A DNA stretch of 64,000 nt from Thermomicrobium sp. CFH 73360 (GCF_023806465.1 NZ_JAMSLS010000002.1:248001-312000); one strand, 5' to 3'. Shown: positions 26,686 to 35,876, numbered from the stretch's first letter. Numbers and translations are program-made. The notes: generated by a model not told the origin, from the letters alone.

Positions 26686-27386
26686 GCGTCGCGACGTGGA
26701 GCCCCACAAAAGCGAGCCAACGCTATGCGGATGTCGCGGAGGAGACCAAACGTCAGCTCTTCGAGGAAGTGAAGAGTGACCCGCGTTATCCGGATTTCCT
26801 CTATGGCTGTTACGAGTGTGGAATCTGCGTCTCCGCTTGTCCCTCGGCTCGCTTCTACGACTTCAGCCCACGCGTCATCGCTCAGGCGTTGGCGCGTGAG
26901 GACGTCGACCGTTTCTACGAGATCGTGATGGAGGATATCTGGAATTGCGCCCAGTGCTTCTCGTGCGTCCGCTGCCCCCGCGGCAATAACCCTGGCGGGC
27001 TCGTCACGTTGATGCGTGAGGTCGCCGTCCGGCATGGCCTGGAGCAAGCCCAGCAGGCACTCCAGGGTTACTCGCGCGTCATTTACAAGATCATGCTGAA
27101 GGGTAACCAGGTCTCCCCCGATATGTTGCAACCGGACTTCTTCCCCGACTGGGGTCCGTGGGTGCGCGAGTTCAGCCGCAACATGACCGCTTGGCGCAAA
27201 GCAATCCCGGTCGACACGCTACGCAACGTCACCGACGCGGCGTGGCGCACCGACGACAAGACCCTGCGCGAGCTCTACACCATCTGGTTTGAGACCGGAA
27301 ACATGGAGGTGATCCGCGAGGTCGACGAAGGGCTCTACGAGCTCCTGGTCGAGATCATGGAAGAAGAATTGGAGGCAGCATCATGA
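26682..27386 (+). CDS. hdrC1: sulfur-oxidising heterodisulfide reductase-like subunit HdrC1
   Basis: Iron-sulfur subunit of the sHdr complex. The 234-residue protein has a first [4Fe-4S] motif at Cys43/46/49/53 (CYECGICVSACP) and a second at Cys89/92/95/98 (CAQCFSCVRCP). The second has CX2CX2CX2CP spacing, one residue shorter than the usual CX2CX2CX3CP. A helical C-terminus follows. Start by ATGA overlap with the thioredoxin-like gene; stop overlaps hdrB1. It should relay electrons between HdrB1 and HdrA. Confidence 0.9.
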   Translation: MSVATWSPTKASQRYADVAEETKRQLFEEVKSDPRYPDFLYGCYECGICVSACPSARFYDFSPRVIAQALAREDVDRFYEIVMEDIWNCAQCFSCVRCPRGNNPGGLVTLMREVAVRHGLEQAQQALQGYSRVIYKIMLKGNQVSPDMLQPDFFPDWGPWVREFSRNMTAWRKAIPVDTLRNVTDAAWRTDDKTLRELYTIWFETGNMEVIREVDEGLYELLVEIMEEELEAAS

Positions 27387-28600
27387 GCGAACACGTGATC
27401 CCCTTGGCAGAGCTGCGTGAACGCAAGGCACAGGTCGTCCGGCCGAACCCCGAAGAGGCTCCACGCCCAGACCTCCGTGAGGAACTTTTTGAACTCGAGG
27501 CGCGTGGGGAGCTCATTGTCCAGCGTGTGCCGGAACCCTACGTCGAAGTGACCACCAAGTTCGGTCGCACAAAGAAGGTGCCAATCGATCATTTGTGGCA
27601 TCATAAGTCATGCGGTCAATGTGGTCACATTCCGGGCTACACGACCTCAATTCTCTGGCTCAATCGACAGTTTGGGATCGACTATCTCGATCCAACCGAT
27701 CAAACCTCCTGCACTGGCTGGAACTACTATGCCTCGGCAACCTCGAATGCAGTGGCCCAGCTCCTGGTGATGTGTCGCAACTTCGCGGCCGCCTATGAGA
27801 CGGGCTACTACCCACTCATCCACTGCGGCACGAGCTATGGTCACTACAAGGAACTCCGCGAGCAACTGGTCCACCACAAGGACCTCCGTGACCAAGTCCG
27901 ACGCATCCTGGACAAGCTCGGGAAGCCGCTCGTGGTGCCAGAAGAGATTGTGCACTACAGCGAGTGGGTGCACGTCATGCGCCACCGCATCGCTGAGCGG
28001 CAGGTCATCGACATGCGCAATATCACCGCCTGTGTGCATCCGGCTTGTCACTACTACAAGATCGTCGCGGAGGATGCAATTTACGATCCGGACATTTACG
28101 GTGGCCAACGTACTGCGACCGTCACTGCGCTCCTGCAGGCCCTGGGCATTACCGTTGCCGACTACTCGACCTGGTTTGACTGCTGCGGTTTCGGCTTCCG
28201 GCACATCCTGGTGCAACGTGATTTCACTCGCTCCTTTGCCGTCCTCCGCAAGATCGAGGTCATGAAGGATGAAGCCAATCCCGACATGACGGTCACGCAC
28301 GACACCGGCTGCGTCACCACCCTCGACAAGAGCCAGTTTGCCGCCAAGGCCCACCAGCGCCGCGTCGGCGTCCCGGTGCTCGCCGATTCGCAGGTTGGCG
28401 CACTGGCCATGGGCGCGCATCCCTTCCGTGTCCTCCAGCTGCACTGGCACTCCACTGACTGGCGCCCGCTGCTGGAGAAGCTTGGCATCGACTGGCAGCG
28501 CCACTGGGCCGAGTTTGAGGAGGACCTGGCAGCAATCGAGCGGGGCGAGAAACCCGGCCTGACCTGGGAAGATGCTGAACAGCCAATTCTGACACGGTAA
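27383..28600 (+). CDS. hdrB1: sulfur-oxidising heterodisulfide reductase-like subunit HdrB1
   Basis: Putative catalytic subunit with CCG-type cysteine-rich domains, which in HdrB bind noncubane [4Fe-4S] clusters. At 405 residues it is longer than methanogen HdrB, mainly through a 70-residue N-terminal extension. Cysteines group as C77/C80, C110 and C148 in the first half, and C217/C222 (CVHPACHYYK), C267-C268 (FDCCGFGF) and C310 (HDTGCVTTLDK) in the second. The last CXXC of the canonical motif is reduced to one Cys. Overlaps hdrC1 by four bases; hdrA follows after 10 bases. Confidence 0.9.
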   Translation: MSEHVIPLAELRERKAQVVRPNPEEAPRPDLREELFELEARGELIVQRVPEPYVEVTTKFGRTKKVPIDHLWHHKSCGQCGHIPGYTTSILWLNRQFGIDYLDPTDQTSCTGWNYYASATSNAVAQLLVMCRNFAAAYETGYYPLIHCGTSYGHYKELREQLVHHKDLRDQVRRILDKLGKPLVVPEEIVHYSEWVHVMRHRIAERQVIDMRNITACVHPACHYYKIVAEDAIYDPDIYGGQRTATVTALLQALGITVADYSTWFDCCGFGFRHILVQRDFTRSFAVLRKIEVMKDEANPDMTVTHDTGCVTTLDKSQFAAKAHQRRVGVPVLADSQVGALAMGAHPFRVLQLHWHSTDWRPLLEKLGIDWQRHWAEFEEDLAAIERGEKPGLTWEDAEQPILTR

Positions 28601-28610
28601 GGGGGATGCT

Positions 28611-29681
28611 GTGCGTGAGAACGGACTGGCAGTGTTAGTGATCGGTGGTGGCCCTGGCGGGCTAGAAGCCGCCCGCACCGTCGCTGCACTTGGTACCCCA
28701 GTGGTGCTGGTGGAGCGACGACACCGGCTGGGAGGAACGCCGGATGCTGAGCATTACGCAAAGCTCACCCACCACTTCCGTGATGCCGAGGAAGCCCTTG
28801 GTGAACTCATCGCTGCTGTAACCTCCCAACCGCTGGTGGAAATACTCACGCGGAGCGAAGTGACCGCGTGTGAGGGAGAAGTCGGCAACTTCCGCGTCAC
28901 CATTCGCACTCCGGAGGGGATGCAGGAACGGACGGTTGGCGCCATCATCGTCGCCACCGGCTTCCAGCACTTCGATCCGGGGCGGGAGACCCAGTTGTAT
29001 AACTACTATTCTTTCCCTGACGTGGTCACGCTGAGTGACATGGAGGCGATGCTCAAGGCCCACCAGGTCGTTCGCCCTTCCAATGGGCAACCACCGGAGC
29101 GAGTGGCCTTTATCCAGTGCGTCGGGTCACGGGATCGCCAGATTGGCAACGAATTCTGCTCCAAGGTCTGTTGTGGTATCGCCTCGAAGCAGGCGATCGA
29201 GATCAAACAGCAGCTACCCAACGCCCGCGTGTTCATCTTCTACATCGACATGCGGATGTACGGCTACTGGGAAAACGAGCTCTACTGGCCGGCCCAGGAG
29301 CAATACAAAGTGAACTATGTCAAAGGGATCGTCAGCGAGATTCTGCCCAAAGGTGATCGTCTCCTCATTCGGGGTGAGGACACGACCATGGGACGACCGA
29401 TGGAGATCACGGTCGACTTGGTTGTGCTCTCGGTCGGCATGGAACCCAGTAGTGGCACACGCCAGATGGCTCGTCTCCTGGGGATCGCGCAGAACAAGTA
29501 CGGCTACATCGAAGCAGGCGGCCCAAGCGGGCTTGATCCGGTCGCCACTTCGCGCCCCGGAATTTTCGTCGTCGGCGCAGCAGCACGGCCAGCTGATCTC
29601 GACGATACCTTCGCGACAGCGGGACTCGCAGCTGCACGGGCAGTCGCTGCACTGCGCCAGGCACCCGTTGCTGCGGACTGA
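28611..29681 (+). CDS. hdrA: sulfur-oxidising heterodisulfide reductase-like subunit HdrA
   Basis: FAD-binding electron hub of the sHdr complex. LAVLVIGGGPGGLEAARTVAAL at residues 6-27 is the dinucleotide-binding motif; AIIVATGFQHFDP near 111 is the second FAD contact. The HdrA-type cluster motif is present: Cys170 in IQCVGSRDRQ plus Cys183, Cys187 and Cys188 in EFCSKVCC. It ends with the FAD motif RPGIFVVGAAARPADLDDTFATA. At 356 residues it lacks the ferredoxin extensions of methanogen HdrA, as in other sHdrA proteins. GTG start with GGGGG upstream. Confidence 0.92.
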   Translation: MRENGLAVLVIGGGPGGLEAARTVAALGTPVVLVERRHRLGGTPDAEHYAKLTHHFRDAEEALGELIAAVTSQPLVEILTRSEVTACEGEVGNFRVTIRTPEGMQERTVGAIIVATGFQHFDPGRETQLYNYYSFPDVVTLSDMEAMLKAHQVVRPSNGQPPERVAFIQCVGSRDRQIGNEFCSKVCCGIASKQAIEIKQQLPNARVFIFYIDMRMYGYWENELYWPAQEQYKVNYVKGIVSEILPKGDRLLIRGEDTTMGRPMEITVDLVVLSVGMEPSSGTRQMARLLGIAQNKYGYIEAGGPSGLDPVATSRPGIFVVGAAARPADLDDTFATAGLAAARAVAALRQAPVAAD

Positions 29682-29709
29682 GCAGTCTTTCGCCGAGAGG
29701 AGGCAGATC

Positions 29710-29961
29710 ATGGCGCAGCGGACAGAACCAACCGTGAATCCCTTCATCCGGTTCATGGCAAGTGGCGCTGGCCGCATCCTGCGCATCGTTCTTGGTGTGA
29801 TCTTGATCCTTCTTGGGGTCTTTGTGCTTCCCGCTCCCTGGAGCTGGATCATGGAGGCGATTGGACTGATCCCGATCGCTGCTGGTGTCTTCGACTTCTG
29901 CCTCTTGGGTCCACTATTCGGGGTTGGCTTCTGGGGACGAGACATCCGCGGTCGGACGTAA
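29710..29961 (+). CDS. small DUF2892-like membrane protein
   Basis: An 83-residue protein resembling the DUF2892/YgaP-type two-helix membrane domain: NPFIRFMASGAGRILRIVLGVILILLGVFVL then MEAIGLIPIAAGVFDFCLLGPLFG, with the single Cys in the second helix at the usual place. GAGGAGG precedes the ATG. In YgaP the domain accompanies a rhodanese and binds thiocyanate or sulfur ligands, so a role at the membrane in sulfur handling is plausible but unproven. It is 28 bases after hdrA and 10 bases before the 'hyp' gene. Confidence 0.8.
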   Translation: MAQRTEPTVNPFIRFMASGAGRILRIVLGVILILLGVFVLPAPWSWIMEAIGLIPIAAGVFDFCLLGPLFGVGFWGRDIRGRT

Positions 29962-29971
29962 GGAGACGACG

Positions 29972-30769
29972 ATGAGCCAGCCCTTGCGGCCAAGCCACCT
30001 CATCAAGCCGAAGACTGGTCCTGATGATCCGGAGCTCCAAGAAACGCTCCAGGAAGGGCTGCAGCAAGTCGCCCCGGATGACATCGTGCAGCTGACTGCG
30101 GAGCTGCTGGCACGACGCCAGCGGCTGCTTCCAACGGTCTTTGCCCTGGCCAGCGGCTCTCCCTGCGAGCCGGAGACTCTTCACGTCCTGGCCAACTCAC
30201 TGACCCCAACCGCCAAGCAGGCCCAGGCAGCAGCCGGTCTGCTGCAGCACCTCCACAGCTGCGAGGCGCTTCCAAAACTCCTCACCGAGGAAGCACCGGT
30301 TGAGGAGCGCTTGCGGTACTTCCTCACCGCCTGTGGAACGGCCGACCGGCGTCTGGCCTTAGAAACGGCAACTGGGCTACTGCACCTCGCGACACCGCGC
30401 CGCTATTGGCTCTGGACGCGCTGGTTATGGGACGTCGAGCACCGTACCGGCATCCTGCCCTTGCTGGCCTCCACAACGCACGCCCTCCAAGGAGAAGACG
30501 TCGGCATCCAATATCGCCACCTCGGCGCGCTCGTCGCGATGGGAGCGGAACTCGGCCGGAACAGTGGCCTTCTCTCGGCCGAGCTGGCCGATGATCCGGA
30601 ACGCGGCCCCTTTGCGACGGACGCTTTCCTGGCGATCGCCTACAGCGTCTACCTTTACGGCATCACGAACTGGCGGCTGAGTCGCGAGTTCAACCGGCTC
30701 CTTCCCTCACTGCCGGATCTGGCCCGGCGACTCTTGGGCTTACCACGCCCTGCTCGAGCGCAGGTGTGA
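29972..30769 (+). CDS. sHdr-associated conserved hypothetical protein ('hyp')
   Basis: A 265-residue protein without cysteine motifs, at the place where sHdr clusters carry a conserved gene called hyp. The sequence is helical, resembling an armadillo/HEAT-like repeat arrangement (for example TAELLARRQRLLPTVFALASG, AAGLLQHLHSCEALPKLL and TGLLHLATPRRYWLWTRWLWD). I start at the ATG at 29972, preceded by AAGGAG, not the longer frame running through the upstream gene. It may be a structural or assembly component of the complex; I know no biochemical function. Confidence 0.75.
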   Translation: MSQPLRPSHLIKPKTGPDDPELQETLQEGLQQVAPDDIVQLTAELLARRQRLLPTVFALASGSPCEPETLHVLANSLTPTAKQAQAAAGLLQHLHSCEALPKLLTEEAPVEERLRYFLTACGTADRRLALETATGLLHLATPRRYWLWTRWLWDVEHRTGILPLLASTTHALQGEDVGIQYRHLGALVAMGAELGRNSGLLSAELADDPERGPFATDAFLAIAYSVYLYGITNWRLSREFNRLLPSLPDLARRLLGLPRPARAQV

Positions 30770-30782
30770 GAGGAGTCACCAG

Positions 30783-32084
30783 ATGGATCCGAGTCTCAAG
30801 AAAGTTGCGGAAGTCTGGGAACGGGAAACAGCGATCGTCGAAGGGATGGACATCTCTGGTCCCTGGAACCGTATGTTCGGCCAGCGGGTGATCTGGGACT
30901 ATTCACCCGATCTCATTGAAGAGATCGCCCAGCTGCCAGGAGCCGAGTCATTCGCCTGGTGCTACCAGTGTGGCAAGTGCGTGCCTGTTTGCCCTGTCGA
31001 CGTGGTTGGCGACTATGGCCCGCGCAAGCTCTATCGGCGCGCCCAGACGGGCATCAACTTGCTCGATTCTCCCGACCTCTGGCTGTGCACGACCTGTGCC
31101 AACTGTCTACGGGTCTGCCCGAAGCTGGTCGACATGGTGCAGATCATGCCTGCAGCGCGGGAGCACGCCATGCTGACCGGGCGAGCGATTCCGGCCGAGC
31201 TGCAGGAGGCACTCGAGAACACCGCCATATACGGAAACCCACTCGGCCAACCGGCCCGCAAGCGGGAAGCGTGGGTGAAGGATGCCGGCGTGCCGGTGCC
31301 GATCCTCCACCAGATCCAGCGTCCGGTTGAGTGGCTCTGGTGGGTCGAGTGCTATCCCTCCTACCACCCACGGGGGATCGATGCCTCCATTGCCCTGGCC
31401 CGTATCTTCAACGCGCTCGGGCTCGATTTCGCCATCCTGGGTCGGGAGGAGAAGTGCGCCGGAGACTCCCAGCGGCTGGCGGGCGAGCGCGGGCTCTTCG
31501 AGATGCTGGCAGAGGAGAATATCCGAACCCTTGCGAAGTACGAGTTCCGGCACATCGTGGTCACTGACCCCCATGCGCTCAACGCCTTCCGCAAGCACTA
31601 TCCAAAGCTTGGCGGGCAGTACGACGTCTGGCACTATACGACGCTGCTGGCACGCGAGCTCCCCAAACTGCAGCCACTCCTGACCAAATCCTTACCCTAC
31701 CGGGTGACCTTCCACGACCCCTGCTATCTTGGTCGCCACAACGGCGAGTACGACGCGCCGCGACAACTCATTCAAGCCTTGCCGGGGGTGGAGTTTGTCG
31801 AGATGCTCCGCTGCCGCGAGAACTCTTACTGCTGTGGTGGCGGTGGGGGCGGGATGTGGTTGGACAGCTTCGCCGCCGGCCACCAGCGTCGCCGTCTCTC
31901 TGAGGAGCGCGTCCTCGAGGCGGTCAGTACCGGTGCAGACACCCTGGTTGTTTGCTGTCCATATGAAGTGTCGCGCTTTGAAGATGCCGCCAAGTCGACT
32001 GGTGTCGAGGGACGCCTGCGCGTGCGCGATATCGCGGAACTGCTGGCAGAAGCAATGGGGTTGATCGGGGAGGATGCAGCATGA
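30783..32084 (+). CDS. hdrC2B2: fused HdrC2-HdrB2 iron-sulfur protein
   Basis: One 433-residue protein combining a ferredoxin-like HdrC domain and an HdrB-type CCG domain. Two [4Fe-4S] motifs lie at Cys60/63/66/70 (CYQCGKCVPVCP) and Cys102/105/108/112 (CTTCANCLRVCP). The CCG part has Cys225 (REEKCAGDSQR), Cys313 (FHDPCYLGRHN) and Cys344 and Cys350-351 before a long glycine run (YCCGGGGGGMWLD). Similar in layout to GlpC/HdrD. In other sHdr clusters HdrC2 and HdrB2 can be separate; here they are one chain. Overlaps etfB by four bases. Gene symbol is descriptive. Confidence 0.88.
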   Translation: MDPSLKKVAEVWERETAIVEGMDISGPWNRMFGQRVIWDYSPDLIEEIAQLPGAESFAWCYQCGKCVPVCPVDVVGDYGPRKLYRRAQTGINLLDSPDLWLCTTCANCLRVCPKLVDMVQIMPAAREHAMLTGRAIPAELQEALENTAIYGNPLGQPARKREAWVKDAGVPVPILHQIQRPVEWLWWVECYPSYHPRGIDASIALARIFNALGLDFAILGREEKCAGDSQRLAGERGLFEMLAEENIRTLAKYEFRHIVVTDPHALNAFRKHYPKLGGQYDVWHYTTLLARELPKLQPLLTKSLPYRVTFHDPCYLGRHNGEYDAPRQLIQALPGVEFVEMLRCRENSYCCGGGGGGMWLDSFAAGHQRRRLSEERVLEAVSTGADTLVVCCPYEVSRFEDAAKSTGVEGRLRVRDIAELLAEAMGLIGEDAA

Positions 32085-32848
32085 CCATTGTCGTGGTGAT
32101 GGAGCAGGTACCGGACGTCGTCGAGGAGCTGGCGATTGCTCCCTCTGGTACCGACCTCGACCGGGATGCGGTCAGCTACGTCCTGAACGAGTACGACGAC
32201 CACGCTTTAGAGGAAGCGCTGCTTCTCGCCGAAGCAAGCGGCGACGAAGTCGTTGCAGTTGGTATCGATACTACCGGTGAGCTTGATCAGACACTCTACA
32301 CCGCGCTCGCCAAGGGAGCTCGGCGGGCTATCAAGCTGACCGGCGACTTTGAGGGGACGTGGCTAAGTACGCGGGCTGCCGCGCGGCTGCTCGTGCCGGT
32401 CATCCAAGAACTCGGGCCACGCCTGGTGCTCACGGGCGTGCAGGCTCCGGACGATCTCGACGGCCAGCTCGCGCCGACGTTGGCCGCCTTGCTCGGCTGG
32501 CCGCACGCCAGTGTCGTCATCGGAAGTGAGCTCGTGGACGGTGTAGTGCAGGTACGTAAGGAACTGTGGGGTGGCATCACGATGACGCTCGAACTGGAGC
32601 TCCCCGCAGTGCTCGGCGTCCAGGCCGCGCGCCAGGCACCACGATACGTCCCCATCAGCCGCGTGCGGCAGGTGATGCGTGAGGCCAGCATCGAGACCCG
32701 CGAGGTCGAAGCACCGGATGGGCTGGTCCCGGCGGTCACCACGCTCCGCGTGCCGGAGCAGGCGGGTCGAGCCGAGATATTGACGGGCAGTCCAGCTGAG
32801 ATCGCCGACCGGATCATCGAACTCCTCCGGGCACGCGGCCTACTCTGA
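32081..32848 (+). CDS. etfB: electron transfer flavoprotein beta subunit
   Basis: AMP/FAD-supporting subunit of ETF. MTIVVVMEQVPDVVEEL opens the adenine-nucleotide-hydrolase-like fold; LVLTGVQAPDDLDGQLAPTLAALLGWPHAS near 112-142 is the signature region, followed by VRKELWGGITMTLELELPAVLGVQ near 158. 255 residues, usual length. Translationally coupled to hdrC2B2 and 15 bases before etfA. In this setting EtfAB should take electrons from the sHdr complex and pass them to the membrane protein encoded downstream. Whether it bifurcates electrons cannot be settled by eye. Confidence 0.93.
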   Translation: MTIVVVMEQVPDVVEELAIAPSGTDLDRDAVSYVLNEYDDHALEEALLLAEASGDEVVAVGIDTTGELDQTLYTALAKGARRAIKLTGDFEGTWLSTRAAARLLVPVIQELGPRLVLTGVQAPDDLDGQLAPTLAALLGWPHASVVIGSELVDGVVQVRKELWGGITMTLELELPAVLGVQAARQAPRYVPISRVRQVMREASIETREVEAPDGLVPAVTTLRVPEQAGRAEILTGSPAEIADRIIELLRARGLL

Positions 32849-32863
32849 GGGAGGGAGTCGACA

Positions 32864-33829
32864 ATGACTCAGCGAATCGCAGTCTTGGTCGAACACCTGG
32901 AAGGCCAGCCGACGGATGTCACGTTCGAGTTACTTGGCCTGGCACGGCGCATCGCCAATACCGACGGTGCGAGCGTCCAGGCATATCTTTTTGGTGAGCG
33001 CGTTGGACACTTGGCCGAAAGTCTACCAGCTGACAGCGTGACGGTGGTCGAGCATTCGGCGCTCCACCATCTTGCACCCGAGCCGACCGCACGTGTCCTC
33101 GCTGCGCTACTGCCGGCCGATCTGCCGCGCCTTCTGCTCGTCCCCAACACCTCTCTTGGGATGGACGTAGCCGCCTGGGTTGCCGCAGCCCTCGAGTGGC
33201 CGCTTGTCGCCTACTGCCAAGCACTCGAGCACCGCGGGAGTCGGCTGGTTGCAACCGCCCAGCTCTTCGGCGGCAAGATCCTGGCTGACGTCACGCTCGA
33301 TGAACGACCCACGGTAATCGCAGCACTCGCTGGCGCCTTCGCGGCCGACGCAGTCAACCCTGGCGCCCCGGGGAAGATCGAGCGGCGTGATGCACCTGCC
33401 GAACTCGCCGCGCTCCGCACGCGCTCCGTTGTCCTGGAGCGACCGGAGGCAGCAGACGTGGACATCACCCGGGCCGAGAAGATCGTCGCGGTGGGTCGCG
33501 GCATTGAAAGCAAGGACAATCTGGAGCTCGCCGAGCAAGTGGCACAGGCACTGGGCGCAGTGTTGGCTGCATCGCGTCCACTGGTTGATGCCGGCTGGCT
33601 CCCGCGCTCGCGGCAAGTTGGGAAGTCAGGACTCAAGGTTAAGCCGAAGCTCTACTTTGCGCTCGGTATCAGTGGCGCTCCCGAGCATTTGGAGGGAATG
33701 AAGGACGCCGAGCTGATCATCGCGGTCAACAAGGACCCCAAGGCGCCGATCTTCGGCGTGGCCGACTACGGAGCGGTTGCGGATCTCTTCGAAGTGAGTG
33801 AGGCACTTCTGGAGCGACTGGAGGGCTGA
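32864..33829 (+). CDS. etfA: electron transfer flavoprotein alpha subunit
   Basis: FAD-binding subunit of ETF, 321 residues. The C-terminal FAD domain is clear: AEKIVAVGRGIESKDNLELAEQVA near 206, LAASRPLVDAGWLPRSRQVG near 233, LYFALGISGAPEHLEGM near 265 and IIAVNKDPKAPIFGVADYG near 285. GGGAGGGAG precedes the ATG. Ends four bases before the GTG of the membrane oxidoreductase gene, so etfB, etfA and that gene form a compact electron-transfer cassette inside the sulfur operon. Confidence 0.94.
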   Translation: MTQRIAVLVEHLEGQPTDVTFELLGLARRIANTDGASVQAYLFGERVGHLAESLPADSVTVVEHSALHHLAPEPTARVLAALLPADLPRLLLVPNTSLGMDVAAWVAAALEWPLVAYCQALEHRGSRLVATAQLFGGKILADVTLDERPTVIAALAGAFAADAVNPGAPGKIERRDAPAELAALRTRSVVLERPEAADVDITRAEKIVAVGRGIESKDNLELAEQVAQALGAVLAASRPLVDAGWLPRSRQVGKSGLKVKPKLYFALGISGAPEHLEGMKDAELIIAVNKDPKAPIFGVADYGAVADLFEVSEALLERLEG

Positions 33830-33833
33830 CGCC

Positions 33834-35876
33834 GTGCTGACGACACCAGAACGGATCGCTTTCGTTCTCCTTGCCCTCGCCTCGCTCCTGCTCACCGCGC
33901 ACGGTGTGTCTCGCATCGTGCGAGCAATTGCCCGCGGTCAGGGCCGTCCGAACTGGAGGCTCTTCTTCCACCGTGTCATCCCGGTGAGCCTGGACATCCT
34001 GCTCCAACGGCCGATCTTCCGGACACGCCCGTTGGTCTCGCTGTTGCACGCAGGAGTCTTCTTTGCCTTCGTCTTCTATGGGCTGGTCAATATCCTTGAC
34101 CTTCTCGAGGGCTTTACCGGCTTTAGTACGCTCCACCGGAGTGGTGTCGCTGCGCTCTACAACCTGATCGCCGACCTGCTGAGTGTGGCAGCACTCGCCG
34201 GGATGCTGGGGCTGCTAATCCGACGCTTTGGGCTACGGCCGTTCCGCTTCAACCAGCGCGTGTTGCTCCTGCCAAGTGTCCGCTTCGGTATCTCACGTGA
34301 CTCAGCGATCGTCGGCGGCTTCATCCTCCTCCACGTCGGCTCACGCTGGATCGGCCAGGCTGTACGGGTGGCAGAAAGCGGGCAGCCCGATTGGAGCCAG
34401 CCGACAGCGAGTTTGGTCGCAACACTCTTCCATGGCTGGAGCGAGGCAGCGCTTACGACGGCAAGTCATGTGACCTGGTGGTTGGCACTCGGCCTGATTC
34501 TGGCCTTCCTCCCCTATTTCCCGTACTCCAAGCATATTCACCTCTTTATGGCGCCACTCAACCTGATCCTCCGAGAAGCGCGACCACTCGGTCAGCTTGA
34601 ACCGCCGCCCAGTAGTGACGGAACCATCGGTGCTGAGCGCCTCGAGCAGCTCCGCTGGTATCAGCTGCTCGATGCCTACGCCTGCATCATGTGCAATCGC
34701 TGCCAAGATGTTTGTCCGGCCCATGGCACCGGACGAGCGCTGAGTCCGGCGGCGCTCGAGATCAACAAGCGGTACTACCTCAACCGCAACCTCGCGACCT
34801 TCGCCGGAGGAGCCACTTCTCCCCCACTGTTAGAGATTGCAACGTCGAAGGAAGCTGTCTGGTCTTGTACCACGTGTGCTGCCTGCGTGCGCATCTGCCC
34901 AGTAGGCAACCGCCCGATGCTCGACTTGATCGACATCCGCCGCGCACTGGTGAACCGCGGCGACCCGCTTGACCCCAATCTTCAAAGCGCCCTGGAAAGC
35001 CTTGCCCGGTACGGAAACTCCTTTGGCAAACCTGCCCGCCAGCGTGCCCGTTGGGCGAAGGAACTTCCCTTTTCGATTAAGGACGCGCGGAAGGAGCCGG
35101 TCGAATATCTCTGGTTCGTTGGTGACTTCGCTTCCTTCGACCCACGGATGCAGGAGAACACGAAGACAGTCGCCCAGCTCTTCCAGGCGGCTGGGCTCGA
35201 CTTCGGGATCCTCTACGAGGACGAGCGGAACGCTGGCAATGACGTGCGACGGGTCGGCGAGGAAGGGTTGTTCGAGATGCTGGTGGAACAGAACCTCGCC
35301 GCCCTCAAGAAAGCGCAGTTCCGCGCCATCGTCACGACCGATCCCCATACCTATAATGCGCTCAAGAACGAGTATCCGGCTTATGGCTTCCAGGTCCCGG
35401 TCTACCACTACACCGAAGTGCTGGCCGAACTGCTCGAACGAGGAATACTGCGCGTCCAGCAACCGCTACGTGCCGCGGTGACCTATCATGACCCCTGCTA
35501 TCTTGGCCGTTACAACCGGATCACCGCAGCACCGCGCCGCATCATCCGGGCACTCGGCTTGGAGCTCCGTGAGATGCCGAGACACGGTGAAAACACCTAC
35601 TGCTGCGGGGCCGGCGGCGGCCAAATCTGGATGGACAGCGGCGGGCAGGAACGACCAAGTGAGCAGCGGATCCGTGAGGCAGTCGCGCTGGGGGACGACC
35701 TTCGCTATTTCGTCGTGTCCTGCCCTAAGGACATGGCGATGTACAGCGATGCGGTGAAGACGACCGGCTATGAGGGTCGCCTCACCGTGATCGATGTGGC
35801 ACGACTTGTCGCTGTCGCCATTGGGATCGACGGCGTGGAACGTGAGGCTGCACCGGTCGAGTCGGAGGCCCGATGA
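33834..35876 (+). CDS. membrane NarI/HdrD-like oxidoreductase, candidate ETF:quinone oxidoreductase (FadF/EMO type)
   Basis: A 680-residue protein fusing a NarI-like membrane domain with a soluble HdrD-like FeS part. About five or six hydrophobic segments occupy residues 8-240, with histidines suitable for heme b. Two [4Fe-4S] motifs follow (CIMCNRCQDVCP near 285; CTTCAACVRICP near 340), then a CCG domain with YHDPCYLGRYN near 553 and YCCGAGGGQIWMD near 592. Where HdrC2B2 has EKCAGD, this protein has ERNAGND, losing that Cys. Such proteins next to etfBA are thought to pass ETF electrons to menaquinone. GTG start at 33834. Confidence 0.87.
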   Translation: MLTTPERIAFVLLALASLLLTAHGVSRIVRAIARGQGRPNWRLFFHRVIPVSLDILLQRPIFRTRPLVSLLHAGVFFAFVFYGLVNILDLLEGFTGFSTLHRSGVAALYNLIADLLSVAALAGMLGLLIRRFGLRPFRFNQRVLLLPSVRFGISRDSAIVGGFILLHVGSRWIGQAVRVAESGQPDWSQPTASLVATLFHGWSEAALTTASHVTWWLALGLILAFLPYFPYSKHIHLFMAPLNLILREARPLGQLEPPPSSDGTIGAERLEQLRWYQLLDAYACIMCNRCQDVCPAHGTGRALSPAALEINKRYYLNRNLATFAGGATSPPLLEIATSKEAVWSCTTCAACVRICPVGNRPMLDLIDIRRALVNRGDPLDPNLQSALESLARYGNSFGKPARQRARWAKELPFSIKDARKEPVEYLWFVGDFASFDPRMQENTKTVAQLFQAAGLDFGILYEDERNAGNDVRRVGEEGLFEMLVEQNLAALKKAQFRAIVTTDPHTYNALKNEYPAYGFQVPVYHYTEVLAELLERGILRVQQPLRAAVTYHDPCYLGRYNRITAAPRRIIRALGLELREMPRHGENTYCCGAGGGQIWMDSGGQERPSEQRIREAVALGDDLRYFVVSCPKDMAMYSDAVKTTGYEGRLTVIDVARLVAVAIGIDGVEREAAPVESEAR

